A program made the translations under genes and the position numbers. The notes under the pieces are model-generated. The model saw nothing but the letters and a program-made list of their open reading frames with translations. It did not search any database and was not told the origin of the DNA. From CANLDA01 sp964021645 (GTDB lineage Bacteria; Pseudomonadota; Alphaproteobacteria; Rhodobacterales; Rhodobacteraceae): a stretch of DNA of 64,000 bases. The stretch covers positions 31,594 to 95,593 of the forward strand of contig CAXIAD010000005.1 of NCBI GenBank assembly GCA_964021645.1, given 5' to 3'. Below, piece by piece: positions 17,023 to 25,178 of the stretch. How positions within the stretch are numbered: the first letter of the stretch is position 1; every line of letters begins with the position of its first letter.

Positions 17023-18522
17023 TCAATCGACAGCTTCGTCAGCATCATCCGCCAAGTCAATCCAGATGGTTTTTAGCTGCGTATATTGGTCATGCGCGTG
17101 CACAGAATTGTCCCGCCCGCCAAAACCTGACTGCTTATAACCACCGAACGGTGTGGTCATATCTCCTTCACCAAAGGAGTTTACAGTGACTGTACCCGCC
17201 CGAATGGCGCGCGCCCCTCGAATGGCGCGTTTGATGTTCGCGGTAAAGATCGACGCCGCAAGGCCATAATCCGTATCATTCGCAATGCTGATTGCCTGAT
17301 CAAAACTGGACACCTCGATCACCGACAAAATTGGCCCAAATATTTCTTCGCGCGCCAGTTGGTGATCATTGCCGGGAACCTCCACAACGGTTGGCTCCAC
17401 ATGCGTACCGTCATAGGATTTCCCGCCCAGAACGACATTTTCCGCCTTGGCCAGATAGCCACATACCTTGTCAAAATGTGCCTTGGAAACAAGCGCGCCC
17501 ATGCGGATTTCCGGGTCCAACGGATCGCCAACATTCCAATGTTTGGCATGCGCTTTGATGCGCGCCAGCAGTTCTTCTTTGACGTTAGAATGCACAATCA
17601 AACGCGAAGATGCAGAGCAGTTTTCGCCCATGTTCCAGAACGCGCCATTCACCACATGTTGCGCCACAACGTCCAGGTTTTCAGCGTCATCCATCACAAC
17701 ACAAGGGTTCTTGCCACCCATTTCCAGCACCACCTCCTTGGCGTTGCTTTCGGCGGAATACGTCAGGAAACGCTTGCCCGTAACGGTGGAGCCTGTGAAG
17801 GACACCATATCGATGTCCATATGGCGCCCAATGGGTTCGCCCACTTCGGCACCGCCACCGGGAACGATATTCAGCACGCCCTTGGGCAGGCCTGCCTCTG
17901 ACGCCAACTCGGCCACACGCAAGGCTGTTAAACTGGTTTCCGCGGCGGGCTTCACCACAACAGAACACCCAGCAGCCAGCGCTGGTCCGATCTTCCATGC
18001 GAGCATCAACAGTGGAAAATTCCACGGCAGAACAAGGCCAACAACGCCGATGGGTTCGCGCACGACCATGGCAATATGGTCATCGCTTGCGGGCGAAACC
18101 TGATCGTAAATCTTGTCGATCGCTTCGGCATGCCATTTGATGCAATTGATGGTTTCGGGGAGATCCACCGTTTCACAATCAAAAATGGTTTTGCCGGAAT
18201 CAATGCTTTCCATAACCGCAAGGTCGCGCTGATTGCGCGTCAATAGCTTACAGAATCGGATCAGGATATCCTTGCGCTCAGATGGGTGCTTTTTTGACCA
18301 ACGCCCATCATCAAATGCCTCTCGCGCCTTGGAAACAGCGAAATCCACGTCTTGCTGTCCACAAGCAGAAATCTGGGCCAACACGTCACCCGTTGCCGGG
18401 TTCACGCTGGTGAATGTCTCACCTGAAATGGAGGGGCGGTATCCTCCATCAATGAAGGCGTTTGTCGGCAGATCAAGGTTTGCCGCGATGGATTTATATT
18501 CTTCGGTTGTCAGCAGATCCAT
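17023..18522 (-). CDS. Aldehyde dehydrogenase (KGSADH/HypE- or PuuC-like)
   Basis: 499 residues, a complete NAD(P)-dependent aldehyde dehydrogenase. The nucleotide-binding PWNFPLLMLAWK, the glutamate motif LEMGGKNP, and the nucleophilic cysteine in GENCSASSRL are all present, as is the C-terminal PFGGYKQSGFGG. It would oxidise an aldehyde to a carboxylate in the cytoplasm. Lying between a DapA-family gene and an imino-acid oxidase, it fits 2-oxoglutarate-semialdehyde dehydrogenase of the hydroxyproline pathway; the N-terminal half also resembles PuuC, so 4-aminobutyraldehyde-type substrates are the main alternative. Confidence 0.8.
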   Translation of the reverse strand: MDLLTTEEYKSIAANLDLPTNAFIDGGYRPSISGETFTSVNPATGDVLAQISACGQQDVDFAVSKAREAFDDGRWSKKHPSERKDILIRFCKLLTRNQRDLAVMESIDSGKTIFDCETVDLPETINCIKWHAEAIDKIYDQVSPASDDHIAMVVREPIGVVGLVLPWNFPLLMLAWKIGPALAAGCSVVVKPAAETSLTALRVAELASEAGLPKGVLNIVPGGGAEVGEPIGRHMDIDMVSFTGSTVTGKRFLTYSAESNAKEVVLEMGGKNPCVVMDDAENLDVVAQHVVNGAFWNMGENCSASSRLIVHSNVKEELLARIKAHAKHWNVGDPLDPEIRMGALVSKAHFDKVCGYLAKAENVVLGGKSYDGTHVEPTVVEVPGNDHQLAREEIFGPILSVIEVSSFDQAISIANDTDYGLAASIFTANIKRAIRGARAIRAGTVTVNSFGEGDMTTPFGGYKQSGFGGRDNSVHAHDQYTQLKTIWIDLADDADEAVD

Positions 18523-18526
18523 TGTC

Positions 18527-19444
18527 TTATCCCTCAGCCTGAATGTCAGCGATGGTCTTTTTCAATACGCGGATCACCTGTTCAAGTGCGCGTTTGTCGT
18601 CTTTGTTCAGCCCTTTTAGGGGGGGGCGCATTGGGCCCGTATCTATGCCCGCAAATGTGACCCCGTATTTGATGCACTGAACGAATTTTCCGCCCTGCTC
18701 TAGCACGCGCATTAGCGGCATCATCGCCGACATGATGCGACGCCCCTTGGCGAAATCACCCTCAACTGCGCAGGCTTGATAAAGGGCGACGTGTTCCTCG
18801 GGCAGGAAGTTTGATCCGCCACAGACCCAGCTACGCGCACCCCATGCAAAGAATTCCAGCGCCTGATCATCCATGCCGCAGGACATCTGAATATGCGGGT
18901 AATCACGCGCCAAAAGATGTACGCGGTTTATATCACCAGAACTTTCTTTGATCGCGCAAATATTCCGACTGCGACCAACGCGGTTCAGAAATTCCTCGCC
19001 CATATTCACGCCCATGCGACCGGGGTAATTGTACAGCATCACGGGCAAATCTGCGGCCTTGTCGATGGCGAGCGCGTTCAGGGCATTTTCATGCTCTGTT
19101 GGCACCGAATAGGGCGGAGTGGCGAGCAAGATCGCATCTGCCCCCAACTCTTTGGCTCCTGTAGCTAGGGCGATTGAATCTGGCGTCATCATAGCGCCTG
19201 TGCCAACAATCAAGGGCACCCGCCCCTTGGCGATTTCTTTGGTAAAGCGTGCGATTTCCAGACGCTCCTGCACGGTTTGCGCATAGTTTTCACCGGTAGA
19301 ACCACCGGAAATCAGACCGTGTACGCCTTTGTCGATCAGGTTTTCGATGACATTAGCCAAAGCATCGCGGTTAACCGAACCATCGATATGGAAGGGCGTC
19401 ACCACCGGGGTATAAATCCCCTCAAAGCGGAAAAGTGGGGTCAT
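18527..19444 (-). CDS. DapA/DHDPS-family lyase (HypD-like candidate)
   Basis: 305 residues of TIM-barrel DHDPS family. Family marks are SGGSTGEN (the phosphate/carboxylate loop of GTTGE type), YNYPGR with the tyrosine, and the Schiff-base lysine in CAIKESSGD. Family members include dihydrodipicolinate synthase, KDG aldolases and the hydroxyproline-pathway deaminase acting on 1-pyrroline-4-hydroxy-2-carboxylate. Linkage to an FAD oxidase and an ALDH, with a GntR regulator at the head of the operon, supports the deaminase. Lysine synthesis is less likely because dapD and dapE lie elsewhere in the window. ATG 19444 has a TTGAGGA site; the frame upstream of it is non-homologous. Confidence 0.75.
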   Translation of the reverse strand: MTPLFRFEGIYTPVVTPFHIDGSVNRDALANVIENLIDKGVHGLISGGSTGENYAQTVQERLEIARFTKEIAKGRVPLIVGTGAMMTPDSIALATGAKELGADAILLATPPYSVPTEHENALNALAIDKAADLPVMLYNYPGRMGVNMGEEFLNRVGRSRNICAIKESSGDINRVHLLARDYPHIQMSCGMDDQALEFFAWGARSWVCGGSNFLPEEHVALYQACAVEGDFAKGRRIMSAMMPLMRVLEQGGKFVQCIKYGVTFAGIDTGPMRPPLKGLNKDDKRALEQVIRVLKKTIADIQAEG

Positions 19445-19451
19445 AGCATCC

Positions 19452-20162
19452 TCAATTTGCAGTGTTACGTGCGGCTGTGCCGAGCGGCACATTCAGTCCC
19501 GCTGGCATGACGAATAGTTCAATTTGGTCGCGCGACAGGTTCCAGTGATCATCAGCCAGTTGCGCCGCCGCCTGATCATCTCCCCGTTCAATCGCGTCGA
19601 TTATGGCGTCGTGCTGCTCTGACGCTTGCGACACGTTTTCGACCATGCCTGCATCTTGTGGCCGGTAGAAAGTCATTGAAATTCGCGCGTGATCAATCAG
19701 CAGACGCTGGAAGCTGGGCAAAAGATAGATGTTGTCTGCCATCTCTCCGGTGATTTCGTGAAACAGGTTGTTTGCCAAGGCGCGATCTTCGCCTGACCCC
19801 GCGCGCAGGCTTGCCCGAAACGCGGACTGCGCCGCCTTCAACCTTTCTATCTGCTCTGGTTGGGCGTTTTTTGCTGCAAGCCGCAGTACAGCGCCATAGA
19901 TCATCGGGGCCGTCAGAAAAAAGTCGCGCAAGGTCGTGTGGCTCATTTCCGAAACACGCGCGCCGCGGTTTTCACGTAGGTCAATGTAACCCTCACCCGC
20001 AAGCTGGCGAAACACCTCGCGCAACGGGGTGCGAGATAATGCAAATTCGTCCGACAACGCCGTTTCGTCCAGATCAGAACCCGGCCGAAGTTTAAGAGTA
20101 AGAACCGCCGTTTTCAGAAATTGATAAAGGGCGACTTTACGTGTTTTGGCATCCTCTTTCAC
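19452..20162 (-). CDS. GntR-family transcriptional regulator (FadR/FCD subgroup)
   Basis: 236 residues: an N-terminal winged helix with LSDEFALSRTPLREVFRQLAGEGYIDL (shown in parts), followed by an all-helical FCD ligand/metal domain with the EQHDAIIDAIERGD motif. Such regulators usually repress the adjoining catabolic operon until a carboxylate ligand binds. The start is GTG 20162, with GGAG eight bases upstream. It heads the DapA-ALDH-FAD oxidase operon and is divergent from a GlxA-type activator, a shared promoter arrangement with an inverted repeat in between. Confidence 0.85.
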   Translation of the reverse strand: MKEDAKTRKVALYQFLKTAVLTLKLRPGSDLDETALSDEFALSRTPLREVFRQLAGEGYIDLRENRGARVSEMSHTTLRDFFLTAPMIYGAVLRLAAKNAQPEQIERLKAAQSAFRASLRAGSGEDRALANNLFHEITGEMADNIYLLPSFQRLLIDHARISMTFYRPQDAGMVENVSQASEQHDAIIDAIERGDDQAAAQLADDHWNLSRDQIELFVMPAGLNVPLGTAARNTAN

Positions 20163-20189
20163 GGCTCACTCCAATTGCGCATCCGTTGA

Positions 20190-20230
20190 TACAGTGCATT
20201 TTGTGGTTTCTATAAAAAATACACACTGTA
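20190..20230. promoter_or_regulatory. Inverted repeat in the GntR/AraC divergent promoter
   Basis: TACAGTG at 20190-20196 and its reverse complement CACTGTA at 20224-20230 lie in the 148-base gap between the two regulators. The wide spacing fits two half-operators or two sites rather than one compact operator. Either regulator could bind; the sequence does not say which. Confidence 0.4.
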
Positions 20231-20310
20231 CACAATGATTATTTTGCTAGAGTACAATCTCAGTATATTGTGACCAAAGTTTCCGCTACCGATCAACACT
20301 CCCTCAACCA

Positions 20311-21288
20311 ATGATTGTCACCCCTGCGAAAAAGGCACAGGCCACGATGGAACATTTCTCGTTTTTGTTGCTCAAAGACTTCTCCCACTTGGCGTTTTCA
20401 TGTGCAGTTGAGCCGTTGCGCATTGCAAACTTGGTCAGCGGCAAAGACCTGTATTCCTGGTCTTACATTTCGGAAAACGGCGAGACAGCCACCTGTTCCA
20501 ATGGGTCAGTGACCCTTGTGCATCATGGTTTTAACGATGTGCCTAAGTGTGAGCGCTTGTTCGTGCTGTCAGGCATTTTCGTGCGCCAACACATCACGAA
20601 ACCCCTGTTGTCGTGCATCCGCCATGAACGCGCAAAGGGCACCGCCATCGGCGCGTTATGCTCTGCTGCATATGTGCTGGCCACCGCGGGTTTTCTGGAG
20701 GGGCATAAGGCGGCCATACATTGGGAATTCCACGATGGGTTTATGGAAGAGTTTCCAGAAATCAATTTGGTACGAAACGTTTTTGTCGCTGACGATAAAT
20801 ACGTCACGGCCTCGGGCGGGACAGCGACCGCTGATCTGATGCTACATCTCATAGAGCAGGCACATGGTGCCGACCTTGCAATCGCGGTCGCAGATCAGAT
20901 GGTTTATAGTGCGGTGCGTGATGCCAGCGCGGAACAGCGCGTTTCGATACAATCGCGTTTAGGCATGCGAAACCCGCATCTTTCCAAGGCCATTCGCATC
21001 ATGAACGACACAATAGAAACCCCCGCATCCCCGACAATTATTGCGGAAGAGATTGGCATTTCAACACGGCAATTGGAGCGGCTTTTCGGGCGATACCTAA
21101 ATTGCTCGCCCAAAAAGTACTTTGTTGATATTCGGCTGCAACGGGCGCGGAACCTGTTGATTCAAACCGAAAGATCCGTCACCGAGGTCGCGTTAGCATG
21201 TGGTTTTGATAGCCCCGGACATTTTGCACGGGCCTATCGTACGCAATTCGGCATCACGCCGACTCAACAGCAAAACAAAATTACTTGA
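20311..21288 (+). CDS. GlxA-family transcriptional regulator (DJ-1/PfpI domain plus AraC HTH)
   Basis: 325 residues. The N-terminal ~190 residues are a DJ-1/PfpI-like amidotransferase fold (the nucleophile-elbow region reads GALCSAAYVLA), and the C-terminal ~95 are a two-helix-turn-helix AraC domain ending in VALACGFDSPGHFARAYRTQFG. This architecture is shared by GbdR, CdhR, SouR and ArgR, which respond to betaines, carnitine, sarcosine and arginine. It is divergent from the GntR-led operon, so it probably activates one side or both. ATG 20311 lacks a clear ribosome site; ATG 20347 is an alternative nearer the conserved EHFSFLLL start. Confidence 0.85.
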   Translation: MIVTPAKKAQATMEHFSFLLLKDFSHLAFSCAVEPLRIANLVSGKDLYSWSYISENGETATCSNGSVTLVHHGFNDVPKCERLFVLSGIFVRQHITKPLLSCIRHERAKGTAIGALCSAAYVLATAGFLEGHKAAIHWEFHDGFMEEFPEINLVRNVFVADDKYVTASGGTATADLMLHLIEQAHGADLAIAVADQMVYSAVRDASAEQRVSIQSRLGMRNPHLSKAIRIMNDTIETPASPTIIAEEIGISTRQLERLFGRYLNCSPKKYFVDIRLQRARNLLIQTERSVTEVALACGFDSPGHFARAYRTQFGITPTQQQNKIT

Positions 21289-21808
21289 GCGGGACCGAGA
21301 CTCTGAACTGAATGGTTTCCAGCCCCGGGTTGAGCGACGAGATCTCCGCATTTGAACGGTGGTCATAGCTAAGGCCATAACGCACGCCATTGCGCGCCTC
21401 AAAACCAAGTTCGATCCCTGATCTGAATTCAACCTCGTGGCCAAGATCCGGGCCGGAACCTTGACTATATATACCCGGCATCAACGATAGCTGAACATAG
21501 GCGCGGTTGTTGGCGAATTGCTGTGTCCAGCTTGCGCCGAAACCAAACCATGCAGAGCCATCACTGGTGATTGATGCACCAACTGTTGGTTGAAATGGAC
21601 CGTAGTTATTGCCTAGGGCATAGCGCAGGTAAACTTCTTCGCTGATGCTATTTTCCTGAAACTGAACATCGCCAGCAGAAAAAGCGAGACGCGCAGTTGC
21701 GTCGGATTTCGCCAGACATCCATCCGCGCCACAATGGTTAAGGCCCATATCGGTGAGCCCCGCGATCAGAAACAATGCTGCAAGTGTGCCGTCCATTATG
21801 GCCCCCAT
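21281..21808 (-). CDS. Lipid A 3-O-deacylase, PagL family
   Basis: 175 residues, outer-membrane beta-barrel pattern with alternating hydrophobics and a final FRVSVPLK strand. The PagL active site is visible as H150, S152 and E164 in YDHRSNAEISSLNPGLE. The H-to-S spacing of 2 and H-to-E spacing of 14 equal those known for PagL (H126, S128, E140). PagL removes the 3-O-acyl chain from lipid A in the outer membrane, altering immune and polymyxin responses. The N-terminus is hydrophobic, consistent with export. It overlaps the GlxA-like gene tail to tail by eight bases. Start ATG 21808 or 21796. Confidence 0.8.
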   Translation of the reverse strand: MGAIMDGTLAALFLIAGLTDMGLNHCGADGCLAKSDATARLAFSAGDVQFQENSISEEVYLRYALGNNYGPFQPTVGASITSDGSAWFGFGASWTQQFANNRAYVQLSLMPGIYSQGSGPDLGHEVEFRSGIELGFEARNGVRYGLSYDHRSNAEISSLNPGLETIQFRVSVPLK

Positions 21809-22029
21809 CTAAGATTCCCCGGCACTTTATCCAAAGTATCCCCTGTGCGGTAGCCCATCTGTGAACCAAGGCAGCAAATGCTGTCGAAACTCGAAAATCA
21901 GCCATTTTTGCAACGCTTTCGGTCCCTCTGCCACAATCAAATCACATCGATGCCCAAAGTTGGAGGGGGGCTCGCCTTATTCCCGCCAAACCCGGGCCTA
22001 TTGTCAATCACAAGGGCATTGGAGGTATA

Positions 22030-22740
22030 ATGCGAGTATTAATATTGGTGATCACTTTGGTTCTTGGAGTTGGGAACGAAGTAAATGCACAGTCAAAACA
22101 ACCCCTTGGCGCAAGAAGTGTCTCCGGCTGGGAAGCCGTGGGCAGACTGATCATATCCGGGCGAAGTATGTGTACTGGGGCGCTGATTGCCCCCGATCTT
22201 GTACTGACAGCAGCGCATTGCCTGTATGATCCGTCAACAAAACAAAAGGTTGATCCGCCTGCGATCGAGTTTCAGGCCGGACTAAACGGGGGACAAGCCA
22301 TCGCTAAGCGGCTGGTATCCCACACCTATGCGCACCCTGATTATCGCCATCGTGTATCAGGTCAGGCCCAGATCGGGCACGACATCGCCCTGCTACGATT
22401 GCGGCAACCCATTGATATTGCAGTCATACGGCCCTTCCGCACAGATTCTCGGCCCAAACGCGGTGATGCAGTGGGGGTGATATCCTACACACAGGCGCAA
22501 TCCTCTAGTCAAAACCTGGAACAACCCTGCCACGTTCTTGCCCGCCAACACGAGACGTTGGTCATGTCTTGCAAGGTTGAATTCGGTGCCTCAGGTGCGC
22601 CGGTGTTCATCGTCCAAGGGGGAGCCTCACCAAGATTGGTGTCGGTGATCTCTTCCAAGGCAGCCATGGGCGGCAAGCAAGTATCCATCGGCACAGTTCT
22701 GGACAAAGCGCTAAAACAACTCCTGAAAAGCGCAGGTTGA
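22030..22740 (+). CDS. Secreted trypsin-like serine protease
   Basis: 236 residues. A signal peptide runs to about residue 20 (MRVLILVITL then an A-Q cleavage-like site). The chymotrypsin-fold triad is intact: H63 in LTAAHC, D118 in HDIALLRL, S188 in GASGAP. The protein is short and has only a few cysteines, as bacterial S1 enzymes do. It is likely periplasmic or extracellular. The GGAGG ribosome site lies four to five bases before ATG 22030. A strong hairpin terminator follows 70 bases after the stop, so it is probably a single-gene unit. Its targets are unknown. Confidence 0.85.
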   Translation: MRVLILVITLVLGVGNEVNAQSKQPLGARSVSGWEAVGRLIISGRSMCTGALIAPDLVLTAAHCLYDPSTKQKVDPPAIEFQAGLNGGQAIAKRLVSHTYAHPDYRHRVSGQAQIGHDIALLRLRQPIDIAVIRPFRTDSRPKRGDAVGVISYTQAQSSSQNLEQPCHVLARQHETLVMSCKVEFGASGAPVFIVQGGASPRLVSVISSKAAMGGKQVSIGTVLDKALKQLLKSAG

Positions 22741-22810
22741 TCCAGCACCGCGCGCTGCATTAACCCAGCATTCTGCGCCCTTTTGGAACGTACAAAACCC
22801 GAATTACGCA

Positions 22811-22839
22811 ACAGCACCCCACCAAATGTGGGGTGCTGT
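22811..22839 (+). terminator. Intrinsic terminator after the serine protease
   Basis: A perfect 12-bp stem: ACAGCACCCCAC (22811-22822) pairs with GTGGGGTGCTGT (22828-22839), loop CAAAT. The stem is symmetric, so it could serve both strands, although no long T tract follows on either side. Confidence 0.6.
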
Positions 22840-23039
22840 TATCCCTTTGGGCACAACGCGCGCTGGCTTCATATTTGTCGAAAGGGGTGAATTGCCACTT
22901 TCACGCTCTGAAACGTACATTTCACCCGATGCTTGGGCGAATCGTGGTTAATGCCTTGGAATTTCGCCTGATAAAAGTGGCTAAAACTTTAGTCTTTGGT
23001 CAGTGTGAGCATCAATCACCCCACTTCAGGCAGACACTC

Positions 23040-23813
23040 TTAATGCAACCCCATCAACAAGCTAGCCGCCCGTCGCAACACATCAAGAAACGTCAACATA
23101 TCAGCGAGTTGATGTCGCTGCACCGGCGCATGCACAGATAACGTCGCCAACAATCTGCCCTGCTTATCCAAAACCGGCACGGCGATTGCGGCCATGCCCG
23201 TCATGAATTCTTCGTCATCCGTGGCATACCCGCGCTGACGGGTTAGCGCCAATTCAGTGGTTAAAGCCTCTGTCGTTGTCAGCGTTCTATCGGTCTTACG
23301 CTCCAGCGGGCGCGCCGCCAAAATGCCCTCCAATATGGCGGGCCGTAAGGTGGAGAGATACATCTTGCCACTGGCCGTGCAATGAAACGGAACCTGCGTA
23401 CCGATGGGCAGTTGAATACGCAGCGGCCATTCGGTTTCGACACGATCCAAATAGGTCATGCCCTCGCGATCCGGCGTGGCCAGATTGCAGGTCTCGCCCA
23501 ACTCTTCAGAAACGCCTTTTAGGATCGTAAGGCGCGCCGTGCGCAAATGTTCAGACGACATCGTGTTAACCGCAAGACTGCGTAACCGCGGCCCCGGCCC
23601 GTAGGAACGACCATCTAGATCGCGCTGCAAAAAACCCTCAGCCTCTGCTGTTTGCAAAAGCCTGTGCACCGTGGGTTTGGGCAAGCCAAGCACAGAGCCA
23701 AGATCGGCAGGTTTAACCGCAGTACCCAAACGCGCGACTTCCTCCAACATCAGCAAAAGCCGCAGGTTGGTCGGGATTTGCGCATCGGCAGAATTGGTCA
23801 CGTCGTGAGGCAT
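23040..23813 (-). CDS. IclR-family transcriptional regulator
   Basis: 257 residues: an N-terminal winged helix (PADLGSVLGLPKPTVHRLL) and a C-terminal GAF-like effector domain with the HCTASGKMYLS motif characteristic of IclR members, then a GMAAIAVPVLD strand. It typically represses a neighbouring catabolic operon for an organic acid or aromatic compound. No clear partner is adjacent: the nearest gene on one side is the type I secretion operon across a repeat element, and on the other a protease. It therefore probably acts elsewhere or on itself. Confidence 0.85.
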   Translation of the reverse strand: MPHDVTNSADAQIPTNLRLLLMLEEVARLGTAVKPADLGSVLGLPKPTVHRLLQTAEAEGFLQRDLDGRSYGPGPRLRSLAVNTMSSEHLRTARLTILKGVSEELGETCNLATPDREGMTYLDRVETEWPLRIQLPIGTQVPFHCTASGKMYLSTLRPAILEGILAARPLERKTDRTLTTTEALTTELALTRQRGYATDDEEFMTGMAAIAVPVLDKQGRLLATLSVHAPVQRHQLADMLTFLDVLRRAASLLMGLH

Positions 23814-23915
23814 TTTGTGTCAGCCATTCCCTAAATATTCTGTGTCCCTTCGCTTGGGACCACTCAGACACTCAGGCTATGACATCGCCGTCATTTCTGA
23901 AACAAAAATCCCATG

Positions 23916-23982
23916 GCTTCTCTTGAGTATAAATATCCCGGGGAGCGTCACATTGCCTGCAATGTGGCCGGGGCAGAGCCCC
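23916..23982 (+). repeat. Dispersed hairpin element, copy 4
   Basis: Head GCTTCTCTTGAG plus AAATATCCCGGGG. The stem CACATTGC (23949-23956) pairs with GCAATGTG (23959-23966), loop CT, followed by GGGGC-AGA-GCCCC at 23970-23982. The inner stem is nearly identical to copy 5 and different from copy 1. It lies between the IclR gene and the end of the secretion operon. Confidence 0.75.
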
Positions 23983-24008
23983 TGCCGCGCCAAACAGGGG
24001 CACAAGGC

Positions 24009-25178
24009 CTATGGTTCGCGAAACGCTTCGCGGGATTTATAGAGTGGCTTAAGCAGATATTGCAGAATGGTTTTAGAACCGGTTTGCAGCTCCACCGTGG
24101 CGCGCATGCCAGGGCGGATTTCAATATCGCGCTGACGCTCGGTAAATCCTTTGGTGTCCACGCGCACTGTCACCCGGTAAAAACTATCCGCGCGCACGTC
24201 TCGCTCATCCTCAAACGTATCTGCGGAGATGAAATCTACAGCGCCCTGCAAGGTGCCGTAGATGGTATAGTCATAGGCCGTGAGTTTGATCGAGGCGACC
24301 TGCCCGCGCTCTACACTGGCGATATTTTCGGGACGCACGCGCGCCTCGACAAACAATTCTTCGCCCAAAGGGATGATTTCAAAAATCTCTTCACCGGGGC
24401 GAATAACCCCGCCGATTGTTGTCACCGCTAGGCTGTTTACGATGCCACGCATCGGGCTTTTGATCACGGTGCGGCTTAGTTGGTCCATCGCCAATCGTAG
24501 ATCCTGACGGCGCGAGGTCAGATCTTGCAGGGTTTTGGAATATTCCTCGGCACGGTCCAGCTCTGACTGCGTGCCGATCTGGTTATATTTGATATCGGCG
24601 TCGTTGACGGCCTTTTTGGCGCGGTTCACCTCGATCAAGGCAACGATTTTCTGTTTGTACAGTTTGCGCATATTGGCAAGCTCGTCTTGGGCCTGATCAA
24701 GCACTTCGCGGGCACCGTCGCGGCGGCTGGAGAAATCGGTTTGGCGCGCATTCAGGAGTGCCTTTTCGGAGGCGAGAATACGGGGGGAACGCTGTGAAAG
24801 CTCATCAGGAACGGTGAAATCAAAGGCGCCGCCTAGCTCTGCTTCAAGCCGGAACTGGCGAATTTCTAACGCGTCGATTTGATCCTGTAAGTCATCCACG
24901 GCAGCCTGAAATTTTGTGTCCTGAAGGGATGCTAAAATCTGCCCAGCATCAACACGGTCGCCTTGGCGAACGGAAAGATGCGCGAGGATGCCACCTTCGA
25001 GGTTCTGGATGATTTGCGAGCGTGAGGAGGATACGACCTCGCCATCGGCGCGAACGATTTCATCAACAGAAGCAAAGCCCGCCCAGACCAGAAACACCAG
25101 TAATACGAGGCCAATCAACCGGATGATCCGGCTGGGACCGTTCATCGCTGAATCAAGTGGCGCGTCGACCGTGCTCAT
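24009..25178 (-). CDS. Type I secretion periplasmic adaptor (HlyD family)
   Basis: 389 residues. A short cytoplasmic N-terminus and one membrane span (about residues 18-38) precede a biotinyl/lipoyl-like half (DADGEVVSSSR-type region, then ILAHLSVRQGDRVDAGQ), a long coiled-coil hairpin, and a second lipoyl half with KSPMRGIVNSLAVTTIGGVI. This is the membrane-fusion subunit linking the inner-membrane ABC protein to the TolC channel. It overlaps the ABC gene by four bases and is the last gene of the operon. It presumably exports the BapA-like adhesin encoded upstream. Confidence 0.9.
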   Translation of the reverse strand: MSTVDAPLDSAMNGPSRIIRLIGLVLLVFLVWAGFASVDEIVRADGEVVSSSRSQIIQNLEGGILAHLSVRQGDRVDAGQILASLQDTKFQAAVDDLQDQIDALEIRQFRLEAELGGAFDFTVPDELSQRSPRILASEKALLNARQTDFSSRRDGAREVLDQAQDELANMRKLYKQKIVALIEVNRAKKAVNDADIKYNQIGTQSELDRAEEYSKTLQDLTSRRQDLRLAMDQLSRTVIKSPMRGIVNSLAVTTIGGVIRPGEEIFEIIPLGEELFVEARVRPENIASVERGQVASIKLTAYDYTIYGTLQGAVDFISADTFEDERDVRADSFYRVTVRVDTKGFTERQRDIEIRPGMRATVELQTGSKTILQYLLKPLYKSREAFREP

